Source: Lichtheimia corymbifera B2541 (lineage: Eukaryota > Mucoromycota > Mucoromycetes > Mucorales > Lichtheimiaceae). Taken from it: a DNA stretch of 64,000 nucleotides. A program made the position numbers and the translations under genes. This document shows positions 10,869 through 22,449 of this stretch, one piece after another; within the stretch, counting starts at the first letter, position 1; the number at the start of each line of letters is the position of its first letter. Below the pieces are notes generated by a model. It was not told where the DNA came from, ran no database searches, and worked only from the letters and a program-made list of their open reading frames with translations. The stretch lies in the NCBI GenBank assembly GCA_000697475.1, contig JNEU01001007.1, positions 42,352 through 106,351 of the forward strand. The letters run 5' to 3'.

Positions 10869-11327
10869 GTTAAACAAAGAATATGAGAGGAGAGAAAGAG
10901 GACAACTAACAACGACGACGGCAGCAGCAGGCCAGGTGGACCTCTCTTAACGCGGAGATCCAATAGCGACGGACAAGACCCCACAACCTTCCGAGGTGTG
11001 CAACGTGCGACATCAACCATCCAAATAGAGATGCTCATTTGTTCAACATTAAAAGCTTCACTCTTTGAAATATATTGCTCTTCATTTTCATGTGGATTGC
11101 CTATTCGCATTTGCTTCTAGGTGCCCTGAATAATGCTATATGTCATCGGATAACCAGGCACCGGTCAACATTAGCTCCGATGAGTGCGTGCATAAAATGA
11201 GTTTTTGTTTGCAGACCTCTTTATTCTGAAGCATGAAACATTCCAATGCATCCCAATAACCAATCATCCTTGTTTTGTATATCAACATGATGTTTACAAT
11301 CCAAATGCTTGTTTTATTATACAGATT
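10869..11327. other. Intergenic, no gene recognised
   Basis: This stretch contains the promoter of the CBS/PB1 gene and the 3' region of the tryptophanyl-tRNA synthetase gene, both minus strand. No conserved coding signal is seen. Confidence 0.55.
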
Positions 11328-12902
11328 CTAGGGCTCTATCTTGCGGTTGCTATCCATAAAGTACTTGACCGTTTCATCGGTAACCTCAGATCTCCGTTTC
11401 TGGAAATCACCAACAATCTTTTGCAGAACCTCAATACAGATCTTCTTAATCTCGCCAGTCATCATTTCACCCGACTTGTATGCCTATATAACATTGGGTC
11501 AGATACTCAGTCTACACATTTGCACATATATAACATAACATACATCATGGATCCGCTTAAGCTCGTCGTCATCTTCAAGGAAGAAGCTCAAGTATTGGTA
11601 TGCGACATCAACTTCAGGATTACCGCCATTGGCACGGTGTTCCTCAACAGTAGCTCCACCACCAGAGAAAGCATAACGATTGATCTTGTTCTTGATCTTG
11701 TTAGCGGTATCAGTCATGAAGATGGCAGAAGAGTCAATGGAAGCGCTCATCTTAGTTTGAGGACCTTGAAGAGCAGGGAAGAAACGAGCGTGGATCAAGG
11801 ATGGCTTGGGATACTTGAGACGTTGAGCAACATCACGAGTGAGACGGAAATAAGGATCTTGATCAATAGCACAGGGGATCAAACAGGGAATATCCTTTTT
11901 GCCACCAAAGATGTTAGGGAACGAATTGGAGAAGGAAGGTGCAGCCTGAACAGCAACAAAGTGGAACTTGCCAACAGCATCACTGAAAAAGAAAACGTCC
12001 CCCTTGTTAGATCAATGCATCTTTCCTTTGTCCAATATACTTACGTGTCCTTGAATCCAAAGGTAGCTCTTGACTGATTCGCGGTAATACAACGAGAGAT
12101 ACGCACAATGTTGTGATAGAATGGACCACTATATAATGTTTAAGAATAATGCCACTTTTGCAGCCTTCTCCCTTGACTTACCCGACAAAGTCCAAATCGG
12201 AAAAGATAAATGTCTTTTCAGGCTTGAATCCGCAAGCAATGATATCCTTTGCGTTTTGGTAGGCATACTCGTTGGCTTTTTCAATGGTAAGATTCTGCTT
12301 GAACAAGAACTTTTCATCATCAGTCAACTGAATCACAATGGGTACATCAAAGACGTCTTGCAACCATCTATTCCGATGTCATTATGAGTAATCCCATGTC
12401 AATTTTTTTTTCAATGAGATACTTACTGGCAAAAGATGAAAGGAACCAAATGGCCAAGATGCATGGAATCACTTGAAGGACCACGACCAGTGTAAAGGTA
12501 AAATGGCTTCTTCTGTTCATATCGATCCAAGATACGGTTCAATTCTCTATACAAGGAAGGGAATGCATTTCTTTGTTAGTACCTGGACCCCTCCTCCTCC
12601 TGTACTATTGTAGCTGATCGGAGCCCATCGACATACCTGTGAGAGAAAAAGGTACCACGACGCAACAAGACATGGGGTTTACGACCGGTCAATGACTCAA
12701 AACGTTGGAGGAGTGCTTCATCAATGGCGCGTGTGCCGAATTGCTCAATCAACTTGTTGTAGTCAATGGCTTGCTGGACACCGTCGACAACAGCTCCTTC
12801 GACTTCCCAAGGGGTGACGTTTTGTTCAGCAGTGCTAGCAGGAGGTGCCTCGTTTTCCTTGATGCTAATGTCGGCCACTTTGGCGGATAGGTCTTCAGAC
12901 AT
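11328..12902 (-). CDS. WRS1: Tryptophanyl-tRNA synthetase, cytoplasmic
   Basis: Six exons (12637-12902, 12427-12546, 12182-12367, 12045-12128, 11544-11982, 11328-11483) give 416 residues, the usual size for eukaryotic cytoplasmic TrpRS. It charges tRNA-Trp. Class I signatures are visible: the HIGH-type motif [13 protein letters not shown] and the KMSKS-type motif [11 protein letters not shown], plus the conserved LYTGRGP and [10 protein letters not shown] blocks and the eukaryotic [12 protein letters not shown] segment. The acidic N-terminus ([20 protein letters not shown]) has no mitochondrial targeting character, so the cytoplasmic enzyme is meant. All intron phases fit. The start at 12902 is the first in-frame ATG. 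Confidence 0.97.
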
Positions 12903-13412
12903 GGTAAAGAGGGGGAGAGAGAAAAGAGGTTGTGCTATTTACACCATCCCATCTGCACCATCCCTGATTGAAACTCAGTTGTTGCACACCTTTAGTTTGC
13001 ACTTTCACGCCTATGCACCATCCCTAGCCACGTGCCACCTCTCCCGCATCACCCTGCTATACACCACCCATATCCTTGCTCGTTGCTATGCGCCATCATA
13101 ACTCCAACTACAATTCCAATGTATTTTATCAGTTGTCATGCAATGGGACCTTAGTTAAAGCTTCATCAAATCCTCTAGTTGAGTGACTCAAAGTCTATTA
13201 TAAACCTCATGAATAAAATTATTGGAATAAGGCATGTAATAACAAGTCTTTTCTCAATAGCCATTTATGTATCTTTTTGTAGGGTTATGATGCTAATGTA
13301 TTATCGGTGGGCGTGCCTTGACTGGGTATGCGCTGTTTAACCGGGGGACCATCAATATCACGTGGTTTCGTGTAAGGCTCATAGATGACAGCTGACCCGG
13401 TATGCATAATTG
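12903..13412. other. Intergenic between WRS1 and the Fanzor locus
   Basis: This AT-rich stretch should contain the WRS1 promoter (transcribed leftward) and the left flank and promoter of the Fanzor gene. No terminal inverted repeat or target-site duplication is convincing by eye, so the left boundary of the element is undefined. Confidence 0.5.
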
Positions 13413-16400
13413 ATGGTTCCCGTCAAAGTTGTCACCACAGACTCTTCTTCCCTCGTACACGTAAGTGCATGTTGTCACACCACAAAGTGTATACTAAACA
13501 CGTTCATCAGATGTCTGCACTCATTCAACCTATCCATAACGTTCTCGTATACAGCTGGGCCGAGTACCCTGATACTTTGAAGGTGTTCCCAAGGAATGTG
13601 GACGATCTCTGGACAAGATGTGGCAATGCAATGCTCGCTCTCCAAAACATGACTGGCACCAATGAAGTTCTCAAGGAACAGGAGAGACGACTAAGAAGGA
13701 TGGGATTACGCGTGGAGAAGGCAGCTACCCAAGATTGTGCGTCGACAATCATATCCATGCTCAACGGAAGCACACCGAGTGCGATCAATCTTGCAGTAGG
13801 GAAAACAATACTCCCTGTTCATGGTGACCAGCTTGTTTTCGCCTGCAGCAACCTATTGCAAATGAATACCTTCTTCTTCTCGACTCGTTCGCAGCCGCGA
13901 TTGATCACCCCGCGACATCCATTTGTTTCCTCCGATAAACGCCCATGCATTGCTCTACTTCACCATGTCGATTCTTATGCTGGTACTTCCCAATGGTTCA
14001 ATATCTGTGTTGATGAAAGCAAAACAAATGTACCATCGGTAAGACTTTCCTTTTATTTCGTCGTTTGACATACCCAAATACTCATATCAAATCACCCGTG
14101 TTATTAGATATCACAAGGAGCGCCATCTGTAAGCAAGTCGTATCCAACTCCACCAGCATTTCCATGAGCGGGTTCATCAAAATCCCACAAGGAACCTGTT
14201 CGTACCAACATAAGCGATGATGCGCTTACTGCTGCTATGAACAAGCACCTTGAAATTCACATCACCAGCTTGTATAAAGCAAAAGTGCTGAAAGGACGCG
14301 AGACTTTTGATGCTTTCTTTGAGAAGGAGTTGAAGCTGAAGAATTTTCCAAAAGTCAGGCCAGCTGTCATGAACGATTTATTTGGAGAGGACACAGAAAA
14401 CCATCCTTCAGCAGCTTGGCTGTCAACGAATCTCAAGAAGATTGGATACACCATTGAGCGATATCAACAAATCGTGACCACATTTAAAGATCAGCAAATG
14501 CAAGTAGAGCGATCATCTAAGAGTTCCGCAAGTGACACCAGTGGCAGCAGCAGCAGTGGGAGTAGTTCTGGTGACGATGATGACAGTAGACAGCAAAAAG
14601 GCAACACAAAGACAATCCAGGAAACCAGAATTGAAACAGCAACCATGTCGTTGAAGGCATTGTTAAGAGAAGATGTCTCTTATCCTGAGATTAAGCAGCG
14701 ACTTGAAGAGGAAAAGTCTCGATTGGCAACGGATTTTCAATCTCTGAGCACGTGTGTCGACAAGTTAGTTGACATGTTATCGAAGGGAGAGCTCAATCAG
14801 TCATGTGGATATGCTCAGCCTGTTTCAAGGGAGATCGACATGAAAGACGTGGCAAATGATTTCGATTTTGGTGATGGCGCCATTACAACTGTTCTTGTCA
14901 CCCCTCCTCAACACAATCTGACACATTTTCACGACAACAAGCTATTCGAATATGAACATTTTTCGAATTTACTGTCCGGATGCGTTGCCAATTCAGTGAA
15001 CGAAGGAAAAGAGAGATCGGTTTACAAGGAGATTCGAAGACACTTGCTTCCAAAGCTTGATCAATCTGACAAGAATCATCAGCAATTTTGGTTCAATCAA
15101 GCCGTGACTGATATGCTGACTGAATTCACAACATCATTCAAGAACATGTGGAGCAGGGGTCGATTAGAGAGGGATCTTCGTGTTTCCATCTTGGGCTTGT
15201 TACGTGTACGCTTGGCACCACAACGATTACGGCGTTTCATTGAGTATCGCCGTAACGCTGGAAGGAAAAAGACAGAGGCAAAGGAGGTATCACCAAGCAG
15301 CATTTCATTATCAGAAAGTCAGCAAAAGAAGCAACAAAGGTCCCTTATGCGCCGCATTGGTACTGCTGTGATCAAAGGGAAGCCATCTAAAGTCATCCAA
15401 AAGCTGTATCGAAGGCTTGAGCAACTCTCTGAAGCTTCAACTTCAACTTCTACACAATCGGATAGTCAAAGTGAACAAGGTATGTATAACCATTATCTAC
15501 ATGGAATCATTAGATCCACATTCTAACCTCAGTGATAATAGAAGCAGATGACGACTATGATCCCCTTAGTTTGCCACATGCAGAAGAAGAGTTCGAAGAG
15601 GATGTTGATGAGGACAAGGATGAAAAAAGAAAAGAATCGACAGCAAAGACTCTTCGCGCGTTGGTGGCGATATTGAAACGACTTCTTCAATCTGGTTCAA
15701 CAGACAAGGTGTTTACCAAGGAAGATGTTATCAAAACAGCATTCAAAGGAACTACGCTCTCCGATTCAGAAGCAACCGTTGCAGCAGAGATCGCGAATTT
15801 TCTGAACCCTTTTGTGCCCAAAGGAGATGCATTGAATGATATATCGGTGCTTAATGGAGTTTCTATCGCAAAGATTGCCAATGCTATTGTTTCTCTCATC
15901 CAGCCACAGCAAAACATATGGAAATTGAGCCCCTCGTCATCGAACTCAAGGGGATTGCCTCTTGGGGCTGTGGCACTATACCAGATATTGAGAAAAGAAT
16001 ACGAGATTCCATGCAGCAGCACCCAATCTGGATACATCACCAACGTCGATCAAGCAAGAGAGGCAAAGAAGGAACTCTTCCGATCTTTCTTTGATGTGGT
16101 CAAGATGAAGCAGTTTCTTCAATCACGTGGCCTGGACCCATATTGGAGGATAACGTATGTCGACAAGTGGAGAATCAGAATTTTGGGGAAGAAGACTATC
16201 TATCGTACGGTGGAAAGGAAATCTAAGAAGCCACCAAAGACAAGAAAGCAGCACCGGGGCCGTAAGAAGAGAAAAAAGAAGCAAGATGTCGTAAGAGAGA
16301 AGCTGATGAAGAGCATAATACCAAGAAGAGGCACAAGAAGGCTGAACATGATGAAGACCAAGAGGTGGAAAAGGTGGCAAAGGAGCTCAAGGAAGTTCGA

Positions 16401-17848
16401 TCACAGTTGTCCAAGGAAAGGAAGGAGCATACCAAGCTTGAACGTGCTCGAGCAGAAAAGGGACGAGCTTTTAGAAAAGGAAGGAAGACCGGGAACTGGG
16501 ATGCATCATTATACGCGGAGCTGAAGAAAGCAAGAGATAATGTCAATAACCATTATCTGAAGATGGATTCACTGAAGGAGAAGAGTAGTCGCCTATCCCA
16601 GAAGCTATTTGAATTGCAAAGGGGAGTGTCTTTGAAGGACGTAAAACGTGAAACAAAGCAAGACGAGTCAAGACATGTATGTACCATTAAATTTATTGTA
16701 TTGTTCATATCAATGCCTGACATTGGATATATAGAAGGCATCAAATATTATTCAAGAGCATATACAAGGGGAGCTGGGGTTGGGTATCACCGGCACGGAC
16801 CCTGGCATTGTCACCACTGCCACTATCGCAATAGTATCTGCTGACGAGCACATCAAACATATTCAAGATTTCGCTTCGCTTAAGACTTCGGATGATGAAG
16901 AGGTGCAATCATCCTCAGCACAACATGAGGCACAATCATTGTCATCAGCAAGTGTGGAACCACCATTGTCATCACAGCATGAGGCACAATCATCGTCACT
17001 ACAGCATATGGAGCCATCATCGTCTTCGCAACATGTTGTCGAGCTATTAACTACCTCATTTACACCATCACATTCATCTACACAACCACAGCAACCATCC
17101 CACCAATCCGATGAGCCTTCAACAACCAAGCCAACCCAACAGAAATCGCCATCCCAGCCAAAGAAGACAACTACAATCAACCTCACAGCCAAACTTGTAT
17201 CAGACCGTACATTTACCACCATCCATCGGCGACAGCGTGAATGGAGAGAGAAGCATAAAAAGGATACGACATCCACCAAGCGAGCGAAGCAGGCCAGGAC
17301 ACGTGAAATTCGACGCAATCGGTTTTATTGCAAATTTGGATCCAATGTTCGACACAAAGCTGCTGCAACTGGTGAGAAGAAGGCTTGGAGCGTGATGAAT
17401 TTCTATGGATCATGGACAGGAAGAAACAGCAGGGTCAAAGGGCATTCGCGTGTAGGAAGTCAACAGAAGATCCAAGAAAGAATGAATTGTCCTGAGAATG
17501 ATCACGTGCTTGTGGTGGACGAGTACAATACTACAAAGACTTGTGGGAGTTGTTTACACCCGGTGGAATTGCAATGGCAGCGACAAGAAGATGGCACCTA
17601 TAGGCGTTGTAAAGGGGCGGGTCAACTGCTCAAATCCTCGTTGTCCACGTCGACTTGCCAGTAATCAAACTACCAAGGGTCGAGATGCATCTGGAGCTGA
17701 GAATATTGCCCTTTCTGGATTATCAACGTTGATGTCTACAGATTCCAAGCCCTTACCAGCATTTCAGCGTGGGGGTCATACCACAGCGTATCATCTCGCT
17801 GCACCATATCAATCCAAAACCATCATCGGGGCCAGTTCTGGCCACTAA
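13413..17848 (+). pseudogene. Fanzor (eukaryotic TnpB-like RNA-guided nuclease), apparently interrupted copy
   Basis: Reconstructed exons: 13413-13460, 13511-14038, 14108-15479 (probably with another intron at 14129-14191), 15533 to about 16260, about 16266-16676, 16735-17848; roughly 1,380 residues. The C-terminal third carries the split RuvC nuclease: RuvC-I GITGTDPGIVTTATIA (Asp codon 16798-16800), a Glu in VVDEYNTTKTCGSC (17521-17523), a four-Cys zinc finger (CGSC at 17542-17553; Cys codons 17627 and 17642), and RuvC-III KGRDASGAENIA (Asp 17684-17686). This order and the DEYxTxxxCxxC string match Fanzor proteins, eukaryotic relatives of IS605/IS607 TnpB that cut DNA using an RNA from the element's 3' end. 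The N-terminal part (helical, Ser-rich and acidic linkers, coiled coil around 16365-16620) is not recognised. Breaks: a frame change between about 16260 and 16360 without a clear intron, and one extra base in the G run 17614-17617 that separates the last Cys pair and RuvC-III from the rest. Confidence 0.85.
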
Positions 17849-18726
17849 TGGTGACCACACTTTGTATCATACTTTGTATGTGGATAAAATTATGGGTAAG
17901 CCATTCTGTCTAGCTCTACGATTTAGTGACTAACATGGATGGTGTAAATAGCTCAAGCCACAATTCTGTGGAGATATAGTAACGAAAACATCCATGGCTG
18001 GTTCCTTTTTAATTACACACCATAGTAGAATGATCCATTTCAACAATAAACACAATCACCGGACGCAATTCCTCATTTAAATGTGTGGTCCCATTATGCT
18101 TTACTACCACCAAACTATTGTCTTTATGTCCTTTTATTGCAAAACAACAAGGTGGTTGCTATGGCTACGCCTTATAATTGCTGATTCAATCATAACCTAT
18201 CATGTATTGCTTTGCTAGCATTAGCTGAGTGTATTAATTCGTATGAACAACTTGAATGGATCTTCTCCTTGCAGATAAGCAATAACAACAAGAAGGGATC
18301 CTCTGGTCGATAATAGTTGAAGGCTCACCACCACCCGAAGGATTGATGATATTATTCGTTAGCACTTTGAATAATGCAATGCATAGTTCGAGGATATCGC
18401 GGAGTGAAATATGATCACACACAACATACACACAAGCAGTTTACGCCCAAACACTGGGAGGCATGACAATGTGCATACACTTTCATCTCGGGTGGAGTGA
18501 ACAATTCCCTTTCTTTCTTTCTCTCTCTCTCTTCAATCAACCATAGAAAAAAGCCCATTCTTTTTATTATCAAAGAGACACCAGCACACAAAGAGGATTC
18601 GATTTCACTTTTCCTTTCTTGTACCACAATCAAGTCAACTCTCTCACGCATACTCACGCAACCCATATACGTCCTTGATCACCTCTTCACCATTTTGTTC
18701 TATATACGCGTCCAACTATTCAACTC
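17849..18726. other. Fanzor 3' flank (possible guide-RNA region) and promoter of the carrier gene
   Basis: No gene is seen. In Fanzor and TnpB systems the guide RNA starts near or inside the 3' end of the nuclease gene and runs into the element's right end. Two small perfect stems are visible: 5 bp with a 4-base loop at 17830-17843 (inside the last codons) and at 17958-17971. They are short and could be chance. The element's right end cannot be placed. The last ~250 bases before 18727 contain a CT-rich tract (18505-18535) and act presumably as the carrier gene promoter. Confidence 0.4.
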
Positions 18727-20036
18727 ATGAGCACTGCCACCGAATGGTACAAACGTTTTGCGTAAGGGAACCAAATCAGGGCACACCTTTCCACCGAACC
18801 AGCACTCGATACTCATGCCCTTCTCCTCCCACCGTCTCTTTTGCATTGTAGACAACGCCATGAAAACATTCAGCATTCACTTGCTGGCGCAGGAGCTGGC
18901 GTAGTATCCTCAGTGGTCACTTGTCCTCTCGACGTTGTCAAGACACGGCTTCAAAACCAAGGGAAGGCTGAGGCCGGTGTCATCCTTTACAGAGGAACCT
19001 TAGGTATGTGCATGGATACGTACATATACAACAGAGCGTGTCATGATTGATATGTACATATGATATATATGTAGGCACACTCTCTAGAATTTGGAAAGAA
19101 GAAGGCATACGTGGATTATATCGTGGACTAGGTCCCACGGTCCTCGGATACTTGCCGTAAGTTAAAACATATGATTATAAGTTAACATTTTATTTATTTG
19201 ATTCAAGTACATGGGCGATCTATTTTACAGCATACGATTATTGTAAAGCACGCTATGGCAGGAACATGGGTAATCGATTTGGCAGTGTGTATGTATACAT
19301 GGCAACTGAGAAACCTTTTTCCATTTGGGATAGATGCCGACAAGGCTTGGTTGGTCCATATTGCATCCGCCATGTCAGCAGGAGCAACGTCCAGCTGCAT
19401 GACTAACCCTTTGTGGTTGATCAAGACACGATTAATGGTATGATGGGATATGTAGAGCATGGGTTGAAAGGAAATAGTAACTAAATACCAGTATTTAGAC
19501 TCAAAATGAAAGGACCGCGTATCGTTACAAGAACACATTGGATGCATTCATCAGCATTGGGCGTCGGGAAGGCATCCGCGGTTACTACAAGGGATTAGGT
19601 TCATCACTTTTGGGCGTGACACACGTAGCAGTTCAATTCCCACTCTATGAAAAGCTTAAAACTTATCTACGTAAGTATGGGTCATAGCGATGATGATGAT
19701 GGCCTGCGTACTGACATTGATGTTTAAACAGATGTTGATGCTGGGTCTCCTGGATCAATAGCCATTCTTCTCGCTTCTTCCTTATCCAAAATGTCGGCTA
19801 GTATGGCAACCTATCCACATGAAGTAATACGGACACGGTTACAGAACCAATCAGTCAAGCCTTACAAATACAAGGGGATTTTCCATGCAATCAAGGTTAT
19901 CATGGCGGAAGAAAGCATTCGTGGATTCTACAAAGGCCTTCCCACCAACTTATTGCGTACAGTACCATCATCAGCGATGACCATATTGACATATGAGATG
20001 CTTGTGCGAGAGTTAAACGCATTGAAAGATCGGTGA
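18727..20036 (+). CDS. Mitochondrial carrier, NAD+ transporter type (NDT1/YIA6-like)
   Basis: Seven exons (18727-18761, 18852-19003, 19075-19156, 19208-19269, 19334-19437, 19499-19670, 19732-20036) give 303 residues. Three ~100-residue SLC25 repeats are present with the signatures PLDVVKTRLQ, PLWLIKTRLM and PHEVIRTRLQ. The blocks YRGTLGTLSRIWKEEGIRGL, LGPTVLGYLPTWAIYF, GVTHVAVQFPLYEKLK and TVPSSAMTILTYE closely follow yeast YIA6/YEA6 (mitochondrial NAD+ carriers). The PLW signature in repeat 2 is shared with pyrimidine-nucleotide and folate/FAD carriers, so the exact substrate is an inference. It would sit in the inner mitochondrial membrane. The start at 18727 gives a short N-terminus before repeat 1. 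Confidence 0.9.
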
Positions 20037-20530
20037 CTTGTCATCCAGCCTATTTACCCACAAACTCATCAACAAACCTCTCTCTCCAATCATCATCACC
20101 GTCATTCATCCTCCAACTTTATATCAACTCGTTATTCTCCACTCTCACCCAACCCATGTTGTACATTCACGCACGAGACTATTTATCATTTTCCTGAATA
20201 CAATGCCAACATTCGCATCTTCAATTATCCAATCCATGTGGTGGAGTTAGCCTTATAGTACAAGTGTATCATCTTTTTATCAATTGAAAAGAAAACATAA
20301 AGGTACAAGAGGGAAATGGGGAATCTACAATGGCAAAGTATACTCAGGGGGGAGAACGACAAAAACAAAAACAACAATGAAGGGTACAGATCCTGCTGTT
20401 TGGAAGGAAAAAGAAAGATACAATACAACAACTTTCGGTTACAAGCGGGAAAAGTGTGTGCGTGTGTGATGTGTGTGCGGTGGGAGAAAGGGAAGAACTA
20501 GTAAAACAATGTGGTGAAAGGTTGCGCTTT
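20037..20530. other. Convergent intergenic region, no gene
   Basis: This stretch holds the 3' ends of the carrier gene (plus) and the peptide transporter (minus). A purine-rich segment at 20280-20500 yields several overlapping low-complexity frames with no features. Confidence 0.55.
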
Positions 20531-22449
20531 TTAAGCTTCTTCCTTGGGTTCAGGATTAGTAGTGTTCTGGGCATGTTGATACTCTTGACGTTGCTCCTCG
20601 TTACGACCAATCATATCATCTCGCACATCATTATCATCGAGCTTGTGATGACAAATATAGACGAGCACCATACAAACAGCTGCTGCTGCTGAAATACCGG
20701 TGTACATCCATGTGAGCTTGGGGTCCACAGCAACCGATACAAGGGCAAAAGCCAAAATGGAAGCAAAGCAGTTGGTGAGCAAGAACAAAGCCATAACAAT
20801 GGATTTCATCGACTCGGGTGCCTTCTTGAAAGCATATTCGTAACCAGTAATGACGGCAAAGATCTCGGACAATGCAATGAAAAAGTAAGATGGAATCTGA
20901 TATGCAGCTGAAATCCAGTTGGGGCCATCAGGATGATCATAGTTAGGAGCGGTCTGATAAATCTTGGCCTGGATACCAGCAGTGTAGCCCATAGCCACAG
21001 AAGCAAATAAGAAACCAAGAACGATACGCTTGATGGGGCGAAGTGGGATACCAATGCGACGAAGACCGGGGAACAATAGCTTGTCGGCAAGGGGCACCAT
21101 AATAACAAGGGCAATTGGGTCGATATTTTGCATGATATCGTTTGGCACGCTACCAGTCAACATGGTACTGGCTTTCGAAATAAGGGTGTTTGTCATTTGG
21201 GAATAGCACAACCAATAGATGGGATACCAGCAGAATACAAGACATGCACGCATGGTACGCTTGAGCTCGTCAACAAAGACATCATCATATGTGACCGTGA
21301 TATGGGGATGTGTCTCGGCAAGGTTAGATGGCTTTGCAGCATCAAGACCTTTCGTCTTGCACTTGAACCACGAGATCCAAAAGACTTTGAAGGCTTCCAC
21401 GAATACAGAGCCACGAGGAGGTGTTTGCACATAACGTTTACGACCAAGAATAATGACGCAGATACCAGGAATAAACATCAATGCAGGAAGCAAAAAGGCA
21501 GGCCAGAAGCCAACGTTCTTTTCCAATTCAGTGGTGGCAATGGCAGACAAAGAACCAATGTTGATACCCTATCATCGTGAAGCAGAGTTGTTAGCATATG
21601 GCTTAAATAAATAGGGGGAATTGATCTTACCCAGTAAAAGTAGTTAAAGATTTTTTGGTAGGTAGCTTGAGGGGATACAATAACACGGTCTCCATTCTTC
21701 AACGTCTTGATATAAGGAGTCTTGCTTCGATATTGTTCAGCGACGAGTGGCGATACATTGGCCTTGATACCACCAGTACCAAGACCGATAATGATGATAG
21801 CAACAATGTATCCAGGGAATGATGCACCTGAAGCGATAGCCATTGGGATAGATGTACATACGAGGATGATCAAGCCAACTAGGTAAATGAAAGCAAAGAC
21901 GACAATGGTCTTGTACTTGCCCAAAAATTGGTCGGCAATGATGGCACCAATAATCTGAAGGTTGGGCAAATGATAAGTATAGAGCTAAAGATTGCGCCAT
22001 ATCCCATGAAGCTTACAGGTGTGATATAGCACCAAAACTGAAAGAAGGTATTCAAAGCGGTAGCGGTTTGTTGACCTTTACCCATGGCACCAGGTTGGTC
22101 GGCAGGATCTACAATGTAATTTGTGTTAAACATTTGATAACATGCTCACTCATAAGGATGATAAAAGAAACGTACAATCCACAGGATCGGGATACTGAAT
22201 ATAATTCTGGAAAGGACCACTGAGACCGTAATAGGTAAACCGCTCGCAAAACTCGATGAGAATAATGAGATATGCAGAGTAGGGAATGGCATCGGTGACT
22301 TCGCGCAAGTTTTTGTAATCTTCTTCAGTGGGCTCTGGGCCATTAGAGTCATTTTCGGCAAGAACGGATTCCCCGATTTCGTATTCTTCCTTGTAACCCT
22401 TCAAGGATGTGTCTGTCACCTGGACATCTTGCTCAATTTTTTGGTCCAT
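20531..22449 (-). CDS. PTR2: POT/PTR2-family di- and tripeptide transporter
   Basis: Four exons (22176-22449, 22017-22108, 21631-21954, 20531-21568) give 575 residues. Proton-coupled uptake of di- and tripeptides across the plasma membrane is the family role. Evidence: an acidic cytosolic N-terminus, the POT signature ERFTYYGLSGPFQNYIQYP, IIGAIIADQFLGKYKTI, the GLGTGGIKANVSP segment, FNYFYWGINIGSLSA (FYxxINxGSL motif), about twelve hydrophobic helices, and SYFFIALSEIFAVITGYEYAF near the C-terminus. Length is typical for fungal PTR2. The tail after the last helix is charged and Gln/Asn-rich. The ATG at 22449 is preferred because the upstream in-frame extension to 22530 is hydrophobic and not conserved in character. 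Confidence 0.95.

Noticed and set aside
13142..18095. Nine-base inverted match (AATGGGACC at 13142-13150; its complement at 18087-18095) flanking the Fanzor gene; also GGTTATGAT at 13283 and its complement at 18189
   Set aside because: Two flanks of several hundred bases are expected to share a match of this length by chance, the matches do not extend, and no target-site duplication is visible. Not reported as terminal inverted repeats.
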